Source: Anthonomus grandis grandis
Taxonomy: Eukaryota; Arthropoda; Insecta; Coleoptera; Curculionidae
Length of the DNA stretch: 64,000 nucleotides
NCBI RefSeq assembly: GCF_022605725.1
Contig: NC_065547.1
Span: forward strand, 6,985,167 to 7,049,166
Reading direction: 5' to 3'
Below are positions 23,101 through 34,722 of this stretch, one piece after another. The notes below the pieces were generated by a model, which saw only the letters and a program-made list of their open reading frames with translations, was not told the origin of the DNA and searched no databases. The stretch's first letter is position 1. Each line of letters starts with the position of its first letter. The position numbers and the translations under genes are program-made.

Positions 23101-24370
23101 AAAAATGATTCAGAATTTTGACACATAGTTAAAAGTGATGAAAAAGGAATTGTAAATTGATTCATTAAAATAAAGTCCCGTTGCTAAGTTTAATCAATTT
23201 AAAGCTCAATCGTAAAAAAGTGATTTGAGGCAGTTAAATCATTAGGTTCAGAAATCGTTGAAATTCATTAAATTTGACGCTTAAAATAGGGTATTTAATT
23301 CGATCTAAATGTGCTTCATTAAAGAATGCCCTTCAAGGCTTTACTCTGTCATTAAAAAAAGTTATTCAGAAATGATGCAAAAAGAATTATAAATAAATTA
23401 ATTCATTAAAATAAAATCCCGTTGCTAAGTTTAATCACTTTAAAGCTCAATCGTAAAAAAGTGATTTGAGGTAGTTGAATCATTAGGTTCAGAAATCGTT
23501 GAAATCGGATGAAATTTGACGCTTAAAAAATTTAGTTAATTCACTCTGAATTATTAAATTATTCACTTTTCAAAAAAAAACCCTTTAAAGCTGTCAAAAA
23601 ATAAGTCGTAGCACACGATTTGTGAAATAATGATTTACAGTTAATCACTAATTTTACTCAGTGTAATTAACTTCACTTTACACTCGCACGGATAATCACT
23701 TTTTATTTTTATTGTTAAAAAGTGATTCAAATTTCGTTAAAATTAATTAATTGGACCCTTGAAATTTTAACTAGTTCATTGAATAATTTAGAGAGTTTTG
23801 TTGCGAAATAATCATAAGTTGTGTTATTAAAATAGGACCTTATTGCTACGCTTATTTAGTTTCATGTTCATCTTTACATAAAGTGGAGTGATTCACTTTT
23901 GAATTCCTTAAACTTAATTTTAAATTTTAAAAAAGTTTATTAATTTACCGTGAATCAATCAGTTATTAAATTATTCATTATACTCTGAATCTCCTTTTAA
24001 TCTTTCGCGGCTTTATTCTGTCATTAAAAAATTAGAACAATGATAAAATAATTAAAAAAAAAATTATTGCTTTATTTCGAATCATTAAATGGCTGATTTA
24101 TAGCAAGTTAGATTTTGTTAAAATTGACTAATTTTGACTCTTAAAAAGAATTTTGACTTTTTTTCTTTCTGATTCATTAAAATCACAAGTTTCCATCTCA
24201 AACGAAGCATTTTATCAATAATTGCTTCAAGACACTTCCTTTGTTTAATAATGATTTATAGTTCATCAAAAGTGATTCAAATGGAAACTCCTTGCTAAGT
24301 TTAATAACTTCGCATTTCTATTGCTAAAAGTGATTCGAGATGATTTAATCATAAGACAGTAATTCAGAAT
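23101..24370. repeat. Longer, divergent copies of the same tandem repeat
   Basis: The landmark GACGCTTAAAA recurs at about 23276 and 23518, giving units of about 254 and 242 bp. These share the new phrase ATCCCGTTGCTAAGTTTAATCA...GCTCAATCGTAAAAAAGTGATTTGAGG. Farther right the same words (TGCTAAGTTTAAT, AAAAGTGATTC) decay gradually up to about 24370. The array seems to have grown by a higher-order change in unit length. Confidence 0.75.
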
Positions 24371-24689
24371 TCAGTGGTGTGCATATCTTTAGTCACAAAT
24401 AGCCATTTAACTAGTACTAACTAGTATTAAATCAACACATTACGACAAATTGGATAAAAAAATTGGATAAAAAATATTTAAGATATACGAAAGAAACTAT
24501 TTTTTTATTTAAATCAACCAGGCTCTATCTCGTAAACTGAGTCCTTGCGGACACATGTTTATTTGAACTTTTTGTCTTAAAATTACTCAAAGAATCGCAT
24601 GTTAAATTAATTGTTTATACTGAAATAACATTCTGTATATATTTTTTTGTGCTATAATTAATCGTTTTTTTTATACATAAAGCAAGAAT

Positions 24690-25010
24690 CGTCCGAAAAT
24701 CGGTAAAAACCACGCTAAACGCGCGAATTACCCTCGACATCGTTAAATGTAGTTTTAAATTCGGTCGGTCGCGCTCCTATTTCACCGTTGGCTCCTCGCC
24801 AGGCGACGGAGGAGGCGACCCTTCAAAAAATAATTAGGATCGTGTATTTTTCCGGCGATATACGTCACAGTAAATTTCGCGTAACGACGCATTCGCTGTC
24901 TAGTTATTCTGCATAATTAAGCGCTAAATCCGAACCAGTTTAATTAAATATTCCCTCTGCAGATGGAGTGTAAAAAACGGCGGAAAAAAAAAGGAAACTG
25001 TGTAAGTAAG
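24690..25010. other. CpG-rich island with a possible 39-bp exon
   Basis: This is the most CG-rich non-transposon block in the window, with CGCTAAACGCGCGAATTACC, TCGGTCGGTCGCGCTCC and CGGCGATATACGTCACAG. At its right edge TTCCCTCTGCAG (a good acceptor) is followed by 39 nt (24963-25001) and GTAAGTAAG (a strong donor). Read from its first ATG the 39 nt code MECKKRRKKKGNC; in another phase WSVKNGGKKKGNC. A micro-exon is possible, but a conserved enhancer or promoter block is as likely. Confidence 0.4.
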
Positions 25011-25439
25011 AAAACGGTTTTCACCAAAGGTTCCCTTTAAATAGGATAAAGACGACCGTTAAATTATTCGATTTTTATTTTTTATAATAACATTATCTAT
25101 CAATGTCTGTAAGTAGTTTAAAAATTAGTACCTATAGGTATAAACTCAATTATTTATTTTTCTTTACCATGCCGACTTTTTGGATTTGATTAACTGATTC
25201 TTAGTATTCAGAAGTTTTTTTATTTTTTATTATTTTTTTTGGGCCTCTGATACAAAGTTTGGACTGTTTTTTATTTCTGATGAGTCTCGAAGTATAATGA
25301 AGAGCGATAAGACATGTACGTACTTTAGTTTTCTATTGCTGTTTAATTATTTATGTATAATTAAGACGTGTTTGACGTCATTTATTGGCATTTTTTAAGG
25401 GTATGTTTTATTGGCTATATATATTTTTATATTTGCTTT

Positions 25440-26115
25440 TTTTTTGTTTAAATTTACTACTAATTACGTATTACTATTTTCGATTTGATTTATTTTACAC
25501 TAAGTCAGAGTGTTAAGCTTGGTCATTTAAATGTGCGGTCTCTTTTTACTAATTTTAATGAATTTAAATTAATGGCTGACATTTTGCTTTTATCTGAAAC
25601 TTGGCTTACTCAAGAGGATAATTCTAAGCATTTTAAGATACCTGTTTACCGGTTAATTAGGAGAGATCCAGTTGGCAGGGGTGGCATATGTGAAAACTAA
25701 TTTTACTCTGGAAATGGTAGCTTTCGATTTTAGATTCGATTTCGAAGTTAATGCACAGCTTGAATATTTAATATTTAAAATAAACGTTGCTAATAAAAAC
25801 TATGCCTTTTTTTGTTTCCTATGAACCGCCAAAATTAAATTTTAATCTCTTAATTTCCGATTTTGATAATATTTTTTCACACCTTTATCTAACCGTCGAT
25901 GAAATTTTTTGTTTGAGATATTTTAACATATTTTAACATAATCTGCAAAACCCATTGGAATCCTTATTTGAAAACTATAATTTTTTGCAAATCATTGATG
26001 AGCCTACACGCATTTCGGGTACTGTTATAAGCTTGATTGATTATTGATGTGATTTTTGTGACAAATAATTCTCTAGTAATAAAATCTGAAAAACGACAAA
26101 AGTTGCATTTTGCTT
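25440..26115 (+). pseudogene. Non-LTR retrotransposon, endonuclease part
   Basis: The plus strand encodes the start of an apurinic-type endonuclease domain: LGHLNVRSLFTNFNEFKLMA (near 25511-25570), ILLLSETWLTQED (near 25585-25620) and, after frame changes, NFLQIIDEPTRISGTVISLI (near 25980-26040). The N in HLNVRSL and the E in SETWL are conserved active-site positions of this nuclease family, which nicks the target DNA for reverse transcription. A stop after GGICEN (25698-25700) and later shifts break it. It belongs with the RT at 26830-28717; the sequence that should join them has been replaced by another element's tail. Confidence 0.8.
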
Positions 26116-26139
26116 CCTTTCCAAATAATCACATAGCAT

Positions 26140-26821
26140 AACAACACAAACACCTCAGTATTTAATAAATAAACTATCATATAGAACTTCTGTACAAAAC
26201 TGAAATACACGGTACAGAAATCGACTGGAAATACCAAAATACCAAACAAGCCTTTTCAGAGGTTGTTTTAGCTGTCAGGCCGGCAAACTTTTAAATGAAA
26301 TACCATCTAGCTTGATAGGTTTGCAAAGACAATATTTTAAAAAAAAGTACAGACAGACTTTATTAAATTAATAACAATGCTTTTTTTACATGATTTTTTT
26401 TTCCATCTTATTGCTTATTTCTTGTATCTTTTAATTAGATATTACATTGAACTTCTTGCCCATTACTGTTTTGTATGCATGGATTATTGTTATTTGTTAT
26501 AATTTATGGTTTATAATATTATTATAGTTATAGTTATATATTATTATAGTTATATATTATTATAGTTTAATAGTTCGTTAAATTCATAATTTAATTTTTT
26601 ATGATTTCATTATTTGGGATTTACCCATATATTTTTTTTCTGTTTTTCTTTATAATTATTAAGATTGTGAATTTAGATACAGTGGTAGTCTTTTATATTT
26701 TTGTATTCCAAACATTATCTATTATGTATACTGATCATTTATGTACTCGGTTAAAAGCAGCATTGCTGAAATTCGCCGAGTCAAAAATAAAGTCCTTTTT
26801 ATTTATTTATTTATTTATTTT
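26140..26821 (+). mobile_element. 3' end of a different non-LTR element, inserted
   Basis: Near 26204-26370 the plus strand reads NTRYRNRLEIPKYQTSLFRG, then CQAGKLLNEIPSSLIGLQRQ, then FKKKYRQTLL. This is the typical C-terminal end of a CR1/Jockey-type RT protein. A T-rich 3' UTR follows and ends in (ATTT)n at 26800-26821, a usual 3' tail of these elements. It lies between the endonuclease and RT halves of the surrounding element. It is a severely 5'-truncated insertion, younger than its host element. Confidence 0.75.
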
Positions 26822-26829
26822 ACGACAAT

Positions 26830-28717
26830 AATATTTAAAATTTAATTTCAAAGTATCAGACGCATCGACAGTTCATAGAATATTAAACAATATAAAGAGT
26901 AATGCTACTGGAGTAGATTAAGTCTCACCTCTAATGCTGAAATACTGCAGTCCTTAATTTGATATGTATATAATCCATATCATAAATTGCTGTTAAGATT
27001 GGCTACTTTCCCGATCAATGGAAAATTTCTGTAGGAAAACCGCTGCCGAAAACACCAAATCCCAGTGGCTTTAATGAACTTTGCATTATCAGTATCCTTC
27101 CGGTTTTGTCAACATTTTTTTAAAGAATTCTGTATGAGCAAATGTATGATTATTGCATGAACAATAACATTATTCCTAACACTCAATGTGATTTTTAGAA
27201 AGAGTTATGGCACATCGGTAGCTTTGATAAATGTACCGAATGATATATTTATAGCACAAGATAAAAAATAAATACGATTTTGGTGTTGTTGGACTTTTCG
27301 AAGGCATTTGACACTGTAAATCACGTTCTGTTGGTGGCCAAACGGCAATATTATGTATTTTACAACGAATCTTGTATGCTCATAAAATCATATGTACCCA
27401 ACAGATTCCAATCGCTGTGTTGTAATAATAGTTTTTCTGATAGAGCAGAATCTGGCGTTCCCCAGGGGGTCAATTTTGGGCCTCTTAATGTTCCTTATTT
27501 ATACTTCAGATTTACTAAAATCGTTTAACTTTTGTAAGATTCAGGCTTATGCTGATGAGGCGCAGATCTATATGTGTTTTGGTACGAAAGATTAAAAAAA
27601 AATGGAATTATGCATAAATGAAGATTTTAAGCTTCTATGTCAATTTTCTGAGGATCACAATTTAAAGCTTAATCCAGAAAAATCTAATGTAATGTAATGA
27701 GTTCTTAAAGAATAACTTTAATATAATTATAAATAATTCGAAATTAACATTTATCGAGAGTACTAAAAACTTGGGGGTTATCAATATTCAACTAAGAAAA
27801 TGTAGGAAAACTTATACAAAAATAATTTTTTTCTTTGAAAATTTTATACATTAATAGGCACATATTAAGTAAATCCCTTAAAAAAAGCTTATGTGAAACT
27901 CTTATGTTATCTAATTTTACATGCTGTGTACGTTTATGGTTTTTCTTTTTATTTGGAGAGCAAGACTCGCATACAGAAGGTGCAGAATGCTTGCTTGAGG
28001 TTTATCTGTGGTTTGCGCAAATTTGATCATATTTCACACTTATATAAGGACCTTGGGTGGTTAAAGATGAATGATCGTAGAATTTTGCACTTTTCTTGTT
28101 TCATATTAAAAACGCTAAATAATCTGTCTTCTCTCAATTCAATAAAAGAGCGTTTAGTATTTCGAAATACTATTCACAATGTTAATATTAGAAATGTTAA
28201 AAAGGTAAGTATACCGCTGCTTACCACTGCAATCTTCTGGCGATCCTTTTCATATAACGTTATAAAGCTATACAATTTAATACCGGAATTTTATCTTACT
28301 TTGAGCCCTAAAAATTTTAATAGGAAGTACAAGTACTTGCTTATTTAATCAAAGTAACCAAATTTAATAATAATATTAAGATTTCTTTAACCTTAAGATT
28401 ATTGAAATATTTGCATATATAAATTTTTTGTTATCTAATAATTTATGTTTTTAATATATTTCCTGTGTAACAAAAGAATCAATGAATTAATAGTGTAGTA
28501 ACTTAAGTAAAATTTATTTATTTCTTATTTTAATTTAGCTAATAGATATATCTAAAATATTATTATAGTGTTTATGTCTGGTTCAGTTGAGTAGCTTTAA
28601 GCTAGACTTGCGCCAGACTTAAACTGCATTAAAACAGAAAGGGGGTATTGTAAGAGCATTTATTCATTATGCAGATTTTTGTTTTAATAAAAATCATTAG
28701 TTATTTATTTATTTATT
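26830..28717 (+). pseudogene. Non-LTR retrotransposon, reverse-transcriptase part and 3' UTR
   Basis: RT blocks in order: NNIKSNATGVD (near 26890), PLPKTPNPSGFNELCIISIL (near 27042-27100), LLDFSKAFDTVNHVLLVAK (near 27284-27340), SGVPQG (near 27447) and GLLMFLIYTSDL in a shifted frame, AYADEAQIY (near 27545), LGVI, and the C-terminal region RIQKVQNACLRFICGLRKFD (near 27970-28030) through LYNLIPEFYLTLSPKNFNRK. The catalytic YADD has become YADE, which would remove one metal-binding aspartate. Stops and frameshifts occur near 27120, 27590, 27695 and 27820. The 3' UTR ends in (TTTA)n at 28700-28717. The copy is inactive. Confidence 0.85.
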
Positions 28718-28829
28718 GATGATACAGTCCTTAAGCAATTTGGCCCTATAATAGAATCTTTTACCACGTTATAAGCGGGCACCTAATAAATCCCCTAAAC
28801 ATACAAATTCAATGTTTGTTTAGTCACAG

Positions 28830-29270
28830 AATTTATCTATTCAGGTTAATTACATCGGATACGAGAAAACGGAGGACCCTTAGTTTGGTGAACCCCGCAT
28901 TTCTGATCGGCAGTAAGTACACAAGGTTTACTTTGTCGGCTGATTACTTTGGGATTTCGTTACTGAACTGTTATTTTAGGATTTCTTGTTTATTTGTCCC
29001 GCTAATAATTGCAATTAAATTATGCACCATTTATATGATATAACAGGTTGGAAAGTAGGTCAACGACCAATAATGACCGTAAATGTATCACGTGCCCCCT
29101 ATCCCCGAGATATCCGACTATTAAAGTTAATATCTCGGATGGCCGGGTGTTTAGTAGGAAATGAATATCTCGACGACAAGGACGGTCCCGGTCCCAATTT
29201 ATGGCCACTAGGTCATAAATTTGACGGGGTGTAAATGATACGAAGGGTTCGCGACAAATGCCGTATGCGA
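28830..29270. other. CG-rich island, candidate conserved non-coding element
   Basis: Right after the non-LTR tail, base composition changes abruptly: GATACGAGAAAACGGAGGAC, TATCACGTGCCCCC, GGACGGTCCCGGTCCC. An inverted repeat CCGAGATAT...ATATCTCGG (near 29105-29137) is followed by GAATATCTCGACG. TTTATGGCC and GTCATAAA resemble Hox/Caudal-type sites, but these words are short. Both strands have 60-75-codon open frames without family resemblance. A developmental enhancer is a reasonable guess; an exon cannot be excluded. Confidence 0.35.
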
Positions 29271-29274
29271 CAAT

Positions 29275-30354
29275 TATTTAAATTAAATGCCGACAGATGC
29301 TCTAGATCTTGTTGGAATTTATTTTTATTTTCTTGATGGTTGGGTGTTATTTTTTGAATTTCTTAGGTATTTAGGACCTATAGTAGGGTCAGAGGGTTGA
29401 TATATTTTAATGAACTAAAAAAATAGTAATTGAGTCAAATATGCCAAAAAAAAATCTTTAGATAGAGTAAAAGTCAAATTTAATAAAAACGTATTCTCTA
29501 CTTAAACGAACATACCGAAAAACCGAAAACCATCGTTATACAAAAATGTTTATTCTCTGCGCACCAGTTTCCCAATAATCAACGTTTCAAAATTTACAAA
29601 ACACTCAATAAATTTTTCCGATATATTTATCATAAACTCATCATAAAGCAATTCATTATTATATTACTTCAGATATGTTCCGACACGGTTCGGTTGCGTC
29701 CAATTTTCAACTTGATAAAGTAATTACAAAGTTGAGTAAAGTAGTTGTAAGCCGCAAATAAAGTTCGGTTTTCATTATATTATCGTAGCAACCAAAATTA
29801 TATCGCATAATACGATTAGCGAAACTGGTTTTAGCAAGAAATAGTAAAGGGTGGAACGCGGAACTAAGCTTAGCTCGCTAAATCAAATTTCTTGTCGACA
29901 TCGGTGCTTTCCAAGATGGTGAGATTAGACTTAGAGAGGCAAATTATTTTAAAAGGAATTGAAAGGTGTTTTAAAAAATCCATAAAAAAATAACTATTCA
30001 TATTTTAATTGGCATCCTCCATAATCAATATAGCAAATTGTATCAACAATAGCCCAAGTTAATTTAAATAAATAATAAAATACCACCGCTAGATGTATTA
30101 CGGCGTGGTTTGTTGACCACATTGCTAATTGAATCCTTGCTGTATGCAGGTGTTTTAACAATGGGTTCTCATAAATAGATACGTGATCGCGTTGGTAATT
30201 AAATAACAAAATTAAATTACCGATACCGATGCTGAATATTTGAACCTTAATTGGGTCAATATCTGGAAATTATTTTCAGAAATTATGTTTTTTCTCATGT
30301 AGCCTTATGACTTTGCAGACCGTTTGTTTAGTACCTGCAATTTATAGTTGAATT
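29275..30354. other. AT-rich non-coding DNA
   Basis: No element ends, tandem units or coding blocks can be supported. The 71-codon open frame at 29994-30209 (minus) matches nothing I know. Confidence 0.5.
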
Positions 30355-30932
30355 TATGTGTGTTGGGCGCAAAGCCCGAAAACGGCCAATGGCCGTTTTT
30401 TTTGCTCAATCTTAGGATCGGATTATCTAAAACGACCAAGGCCCGAATTTCATTTTAATTGCATCGGCTTTCGGGCTTTGGCTGTCTCTAAACAGCCAAA
30501 CCTAAGATTGGATAATTAGGATATAACCAAAGCTTGACGTACTTGTACATCTTGTTTTAGCGAATTAATATAAATTTATGTAACGTTTTAAAAACCAATC
30601 CCTCTTTTATAAGTGCAAAAAGTTGTGCATATTTATTTTAATTTTGATTTTATTAAAAAAGAAAAATTTTACAAAGGCTATGGCAAGTCCGAAGAAATTT
30701 TTTGGCATAAATTTGGCATAAAAAATATGAGAGGTCATCGTGCAAGGAACAATTTTTTTTTTCGTACGTATAAACATGATACCTACATAACACATGGCTA
30801 CTTAAAAAAAAAAGAAATAATTAGTAAACATAAATTGTATAAACTTCTATATAAAAAGAACATGATTATGTATATGAACTAAAAAAAAAACAAATACATA
30901 TATTGTTTTATTATTATTTTTTTTTTAATTAT

Positions 30933-31388
30933 TTATTTCTGCAATTTAATGATGAGTGGCATTTTGAGTTGCATTTCACTCCTTTCACCACATCTTACAA
31001 AACCTTGCTTTGATTGAGAATCTTCAGCAGCAACAGTTCTTAGCGTTAATTTTTGAATAATGAACCTATGATCATCTACTTGGAACTCGTTTCTTGCGTA
31101 TAATTTTTCAAGTACTCCTGATGATGTTCCCAGCTTGTAGGGGTTACTGTCGTCTTTCCATTCCATAACAACAGCCATCACGTTTCTTGGTGCAGCTCGT
31201 CCTCTGTCTACATCTGGTATTCTAACTAATACATTTTGCCCAATACTAACAGGAGCAAATTTTTTGTTGGATCTCTGCAGCATTTCGTCGGCTTGCCTTT
31301 TCTGGGAAACGGAGGCTGCTTTACGTGCTTCGGTAATTTTTTCTTGCCGAGTGCAAAGCATACATGACCTCTCAGGTGTACACGTACA
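30933..31388 (-). pseudogene. Integrase-type transposase (KRBA2-like), exon 2
   Basis: Exon 2 begins after TTTTTTTCAG on the minus strand and continues in phase 0: CTCTPERSCMLCTRQEKITE, a Cys-rich join. It then gives the family C-terminus, KRQADEMLQRSNKKFAPVSI, VRIPDVDRGR, YKLGTSSGVLEKLYARNEF and LRTVAAEDSQ. In this family that region follows the integrase core and probably binds nucleic acid or forms a small barrel. The frame is open from the splice site to 30933. The final Cys-rich tail of related proteins is missing after GFVRC. Confidence 0.8.
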
Positions 31389-31437
31389 CTGAAAAAAACA
31401 TGTTGGTCAATAATCTGCCTACATAATACATGATTTG

Positions 31438-31760
31438 GAGGGTGAGTAGCCACACTTAAAGAGGACTTAGAGCATTTCAAAAAAATTAAAAAACTCCTTA
31501 TAAGCATTTGCCTCTAAATGCATTATTATGAAGATACAGGGTGTTAAAGTTTAACGAAAAGCTATATTTCATACCCTGTACTTATTTCGAGAACAAAGCA
31601 ATTCCACGCATATATTTACAGGAATTTAGCTTTTTGTTAAACTTTAACACCCTGTATATCCATAATAAAGCATTTTCAGGCAAATCCTTATAAGGAGTTT
31701 TTCCATTTTTTTCAGATGCTCTACCTCCTCCTTAAGTTTGGCAACTCACCCTCCTTATAT
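31438..31760. repeat. Foldback MITE with a second inverted-repeat element at its centre
   Basis: Outer arms of about 100 bp (31438-31536 and 31663-31760) are inverted copies, starting GGAGGGTGAGTAGCC on the left and ending GGCAACTCACCCTCC on the right. Between them lies a smaller element (about 31538-31660) with ends CAGGGTGTTAAAGTTTAACG and its inverse, flanked by TA. The whole sits in the intron of the integrase gene; apart from it that intron is only about 95 bp. No coding capacity. Confidence 0.8.
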
Positions 31761-31806
31761 GAAGTTTTGTTTATTTTTTGTACGAAAAGAAATTAAATAT
31801 CACTTA

Positions 31807-34719
31807 CCGTAGAATGGGGCTATATGAGAATTTTTTTGAGGTTTTTGAGCGATATCTATAAGACACAAAGTAAGCTTGATCTGATTCTGATCTTGATTTT
31901 GTAATGGCGTTGGAAAGACCTATGATAGAGGTATCTATTTCTTATATTTGACTAACGGCTTCCTCTTCTGGGAGCCGTAAAAAAATTTTTTTAGGGCCTT
32001 CTCAAATTGCCCCATAGGGTGTGGCTTTTTGAGAATATGGCTTAAAATTGCATAAATCATCATTTATCCACTGAAGGGGATATTTGGAAAACAAAAAAAC
32101 ATTTTTAAAAAAATAAAAAACATGTTAACATATAAAAAAAATATACAAAACAAAAAATATTTCTTGCAACCTTGCAAATTACAATTAAAATATGTAAACA
32201 AAAAAACATAAAGTAGATAACTCTAAAAAATGATCAAACAAAAAAAAACAACTTAAAAATAACTCTGGTTTGAAGGTAACAAAGGTTTCTTGAAGGTTAC
32301 AAACAGTGGTAACTATATGTTTCATTTATGTTTAGTTCTGAAAGATTATCCGAAAAGGTAAAAAATTGCCTGGTCTCTGAACCTTCAATCTTAGGAGGGC
32401 TAAGTATCATGATAATTATTTCGGTTGTTACCTCGTCTTCATCTAACTTAGGAGGAGATAAAAATCTTTCCGTTTTGGAGGATTTTTTTAAAAACGATGT
32501 TTTGAAAACCCGTTTCCTGTTTAGCAGGGTAACGGATTTTATTTGTCCTATATAACATTGGCTTGAAATTGTTGCCGTGTATCGAACAACTACCCAATCA
32601 TTGACCTTAAGATTACTAAAGTTTATAAGAGGATGGTCATCATCGTCACTTATTTCTTGCTGATTTTCATCACCATGTTCTTCTGGTTGGATTTCTTTAT
32701 CAGGTTTTTTCAAATTAAAACAGGGAAGGTCTTCATCGTCAATATTTTGTAGCTGGTCTTCTTCATCATCTGATGGTTCGCATGAACTTATTTCAGAAAC
32801 ATTTCTACTAGTAGACGGGTACAAATCAGATGTAGAAATACTTTTTCCTGCTTCTACAGTAAGCTTCTTGCGACGCGGTGCTTTACGCTGCTCACCACTA
32901 CCCATACGCATTTCTTTTAGGACATCCAAAATTGAGCTTGAAATGCTTGAATCTAAAATATTAGAATCTGTACCTGTGGTGGACGATGCAGGTAATCTTT
33001 CCTTTGGTTGCGCAGGATTTAGAGGGTGCAATCCAGTTTGGGCAAATCCGGAGATTAATTTTTTTCCTTCCTTTGCCATTCTCTTCAATCTTGTTATGGA
33101 GCTGTGCAAGCAATCTAGGGAATACATCTTTTGAGAGTGTAGTCATTTTCCGCCCTTGGCCTTTCTTCCACGTTGTCAGAATTTCGCGCCAATATTTCTT
33201 AAGTGGAGAATAAAATGCGACGTCTAATAGCTGCATGACATGGGTCGCATTGCTTGGCAAACAAATAAATGCAATATCCATTTTCTCGCACGTTTTAAGG
33301 ACGTCTTCGGAAAAGTGAGAAGATAAGTTGTCCCCAATGAGAGCCTAAAATGAAAATTAAATATGGGTAAAATGGCTTAAACCTCTCTGTTATACCTACT
33401 CACCTTTTTTCCAGGTTTATTTTTAAAAAATGGAACTACCACAGTAAAAAACCAATTTCGAAAACAAGCGGAATCGAACCACCCGCTTTTAGACCTATTA
33501 TATCTGGCACCTTTAGGGCCTCCCTCAGTCCATGAGTCCCAAAGATGCTCACCTTTATACACTACATAAACTGGTAATATCTGGCCATCAGCAGTACCAG
33601 CATACATTAAGCTTATGGCTGTTTTTGTCGAATTTATCACTCTTTCTGGGTACCTTGATCCCCTTTTATAAATATATTTCTTACTGCCTGGGTTGTCGGT
33701 AAGGTTTGTTTCATCATAATTTATCATTAAACTAGGATTTACCGCTAATAAAGTATCTCGGGCATTATCAAAAAAATTATCGATAACTTCTGGTGAAAGT
33801 GAAGCTTTAGTTAAAATATTGGATGATAGACGGTTTGGTATGAGCTTTTCGTGTCGTTTAAGAAAAGCTAATGCCCAATCTCTACCAGGAAAGTTATCCT
33901 TCAAACGAACCTCCTGTACACCTTTTTTATCCAGGTAATTCTTCGCAAAAAGTCTTAGATCCAATATGTCAAAGGGAAATCCCCAAGCTGCCACAATATT
34001 TAGGTATTTCACAAACCTCTTCTTCCTTGGAAAATATTTAAGGTCTTCCCGGTTTTTCAAGTATATTGGTCCCCCTAGCACGTCTGCTTATGGTGGCGAT
34101 GGGCACTTTGAAATGCTCGGAGGCCTTAGCCAAAGTTAACCGCCTTTTTTTTACTTCTTCTATAAGGCTTTCTCTGAGTAATGCCTATATGGCACGTAAT
34201 TTTTGCCATTTCTGACATGGCTAAATGTTTTTTTATAAGTGCGCACCATTATCTCATACCATTCTAAAAAAGCCAATTTCATTTGAAAGCAATTTCTTAC
34301 AATTTTCAAATAGCCCCAGTCACTTCTCAAATTACCATACTCTAGAAAATACTGAATAAAAAAAAAACAAAAGAGTCCTAAAATGTTTATGTTACCAATG
34401 CACCTTCCTAAAACCCCATACTTTTATTTGGATTAAGTGCCAATATCATACAATTAATCGGTTTAGATTTACAGAGTAAAGTTAACCACTTACCGTTCTT
34501 TCACCAAAAAACACGTGTTTTTCCTAATATTTTTACGCGCCAAAATAAAACAGCTACCTTTCGTCGATCTGCGCTCGAGTACGCGGTTGCATGTGTACCA
34601 ATGGCCTTGCGCGGCGTTTGCGTATTGTTATTAACTCTGTGGGCGTTGTTGCCGCTTTTAACATTTTTCGGATGAATTCTCAAATTACTCCTGATTTCCA
34701 GAATAGCCCCATTCTACGG
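31807..34719 (-). mobile_element. pogo-type DNA transposon inserted in the Ginger-type element
   Basis: The element is 2913 bp and flanked by TA (31805-31806, 34720-34721). The ends are inverted repeats reading CCGTAGAATGGGGCTAT. It carries one intron-containing transposase gene on the minus strand. It entered the integrase gene exactly inside the intron donor GTAAGT. The region 31830-32290 and the 5' part 34250-34700 are non-coding. Confidence 0.9.
32297..34249 (-). pseudogene. pogo/Tigger-like transposase with one intron
   Basis: The nuclear transposase starts MVRTYKKTF at 34249. A helix-turn-helix of the pipsqueak type follows in a shifted frame (TLAKASEHFKVPIATISRRA, near 34085-34150), then a CENP-B-like DNA-binding region (RFVKYLNIVAAWGFPFDILD). 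The DDE core has NYDETNLTDNPG (near 33690-33725), IGDNLSSH (near 33325) and QLLDVAFY (near 33210-33235), with 35 residues between the last two D (DD35D). An intron of 59 bp (33345-33403, GTGAGT...TTTTAG) splits KPGKK from ALIGD in phase 0. Frameshifts near 34195, 34050 and 33100 break the gene. The C-terminal 250 residues are acidic and serine-rich, with DDEEDQ and SDDDDHP, then VNDWVVVRY. Confidence 0.88.
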
Positions 34720-34722
34720 TAC

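Noticed and set aside
30613..30882. 89-codon plus-strand frame and its antisense partner
   Set aside because: K/F/Y-rich translation of AT-rich DNA between the Ginger-type TIR and exon 2; no motif.
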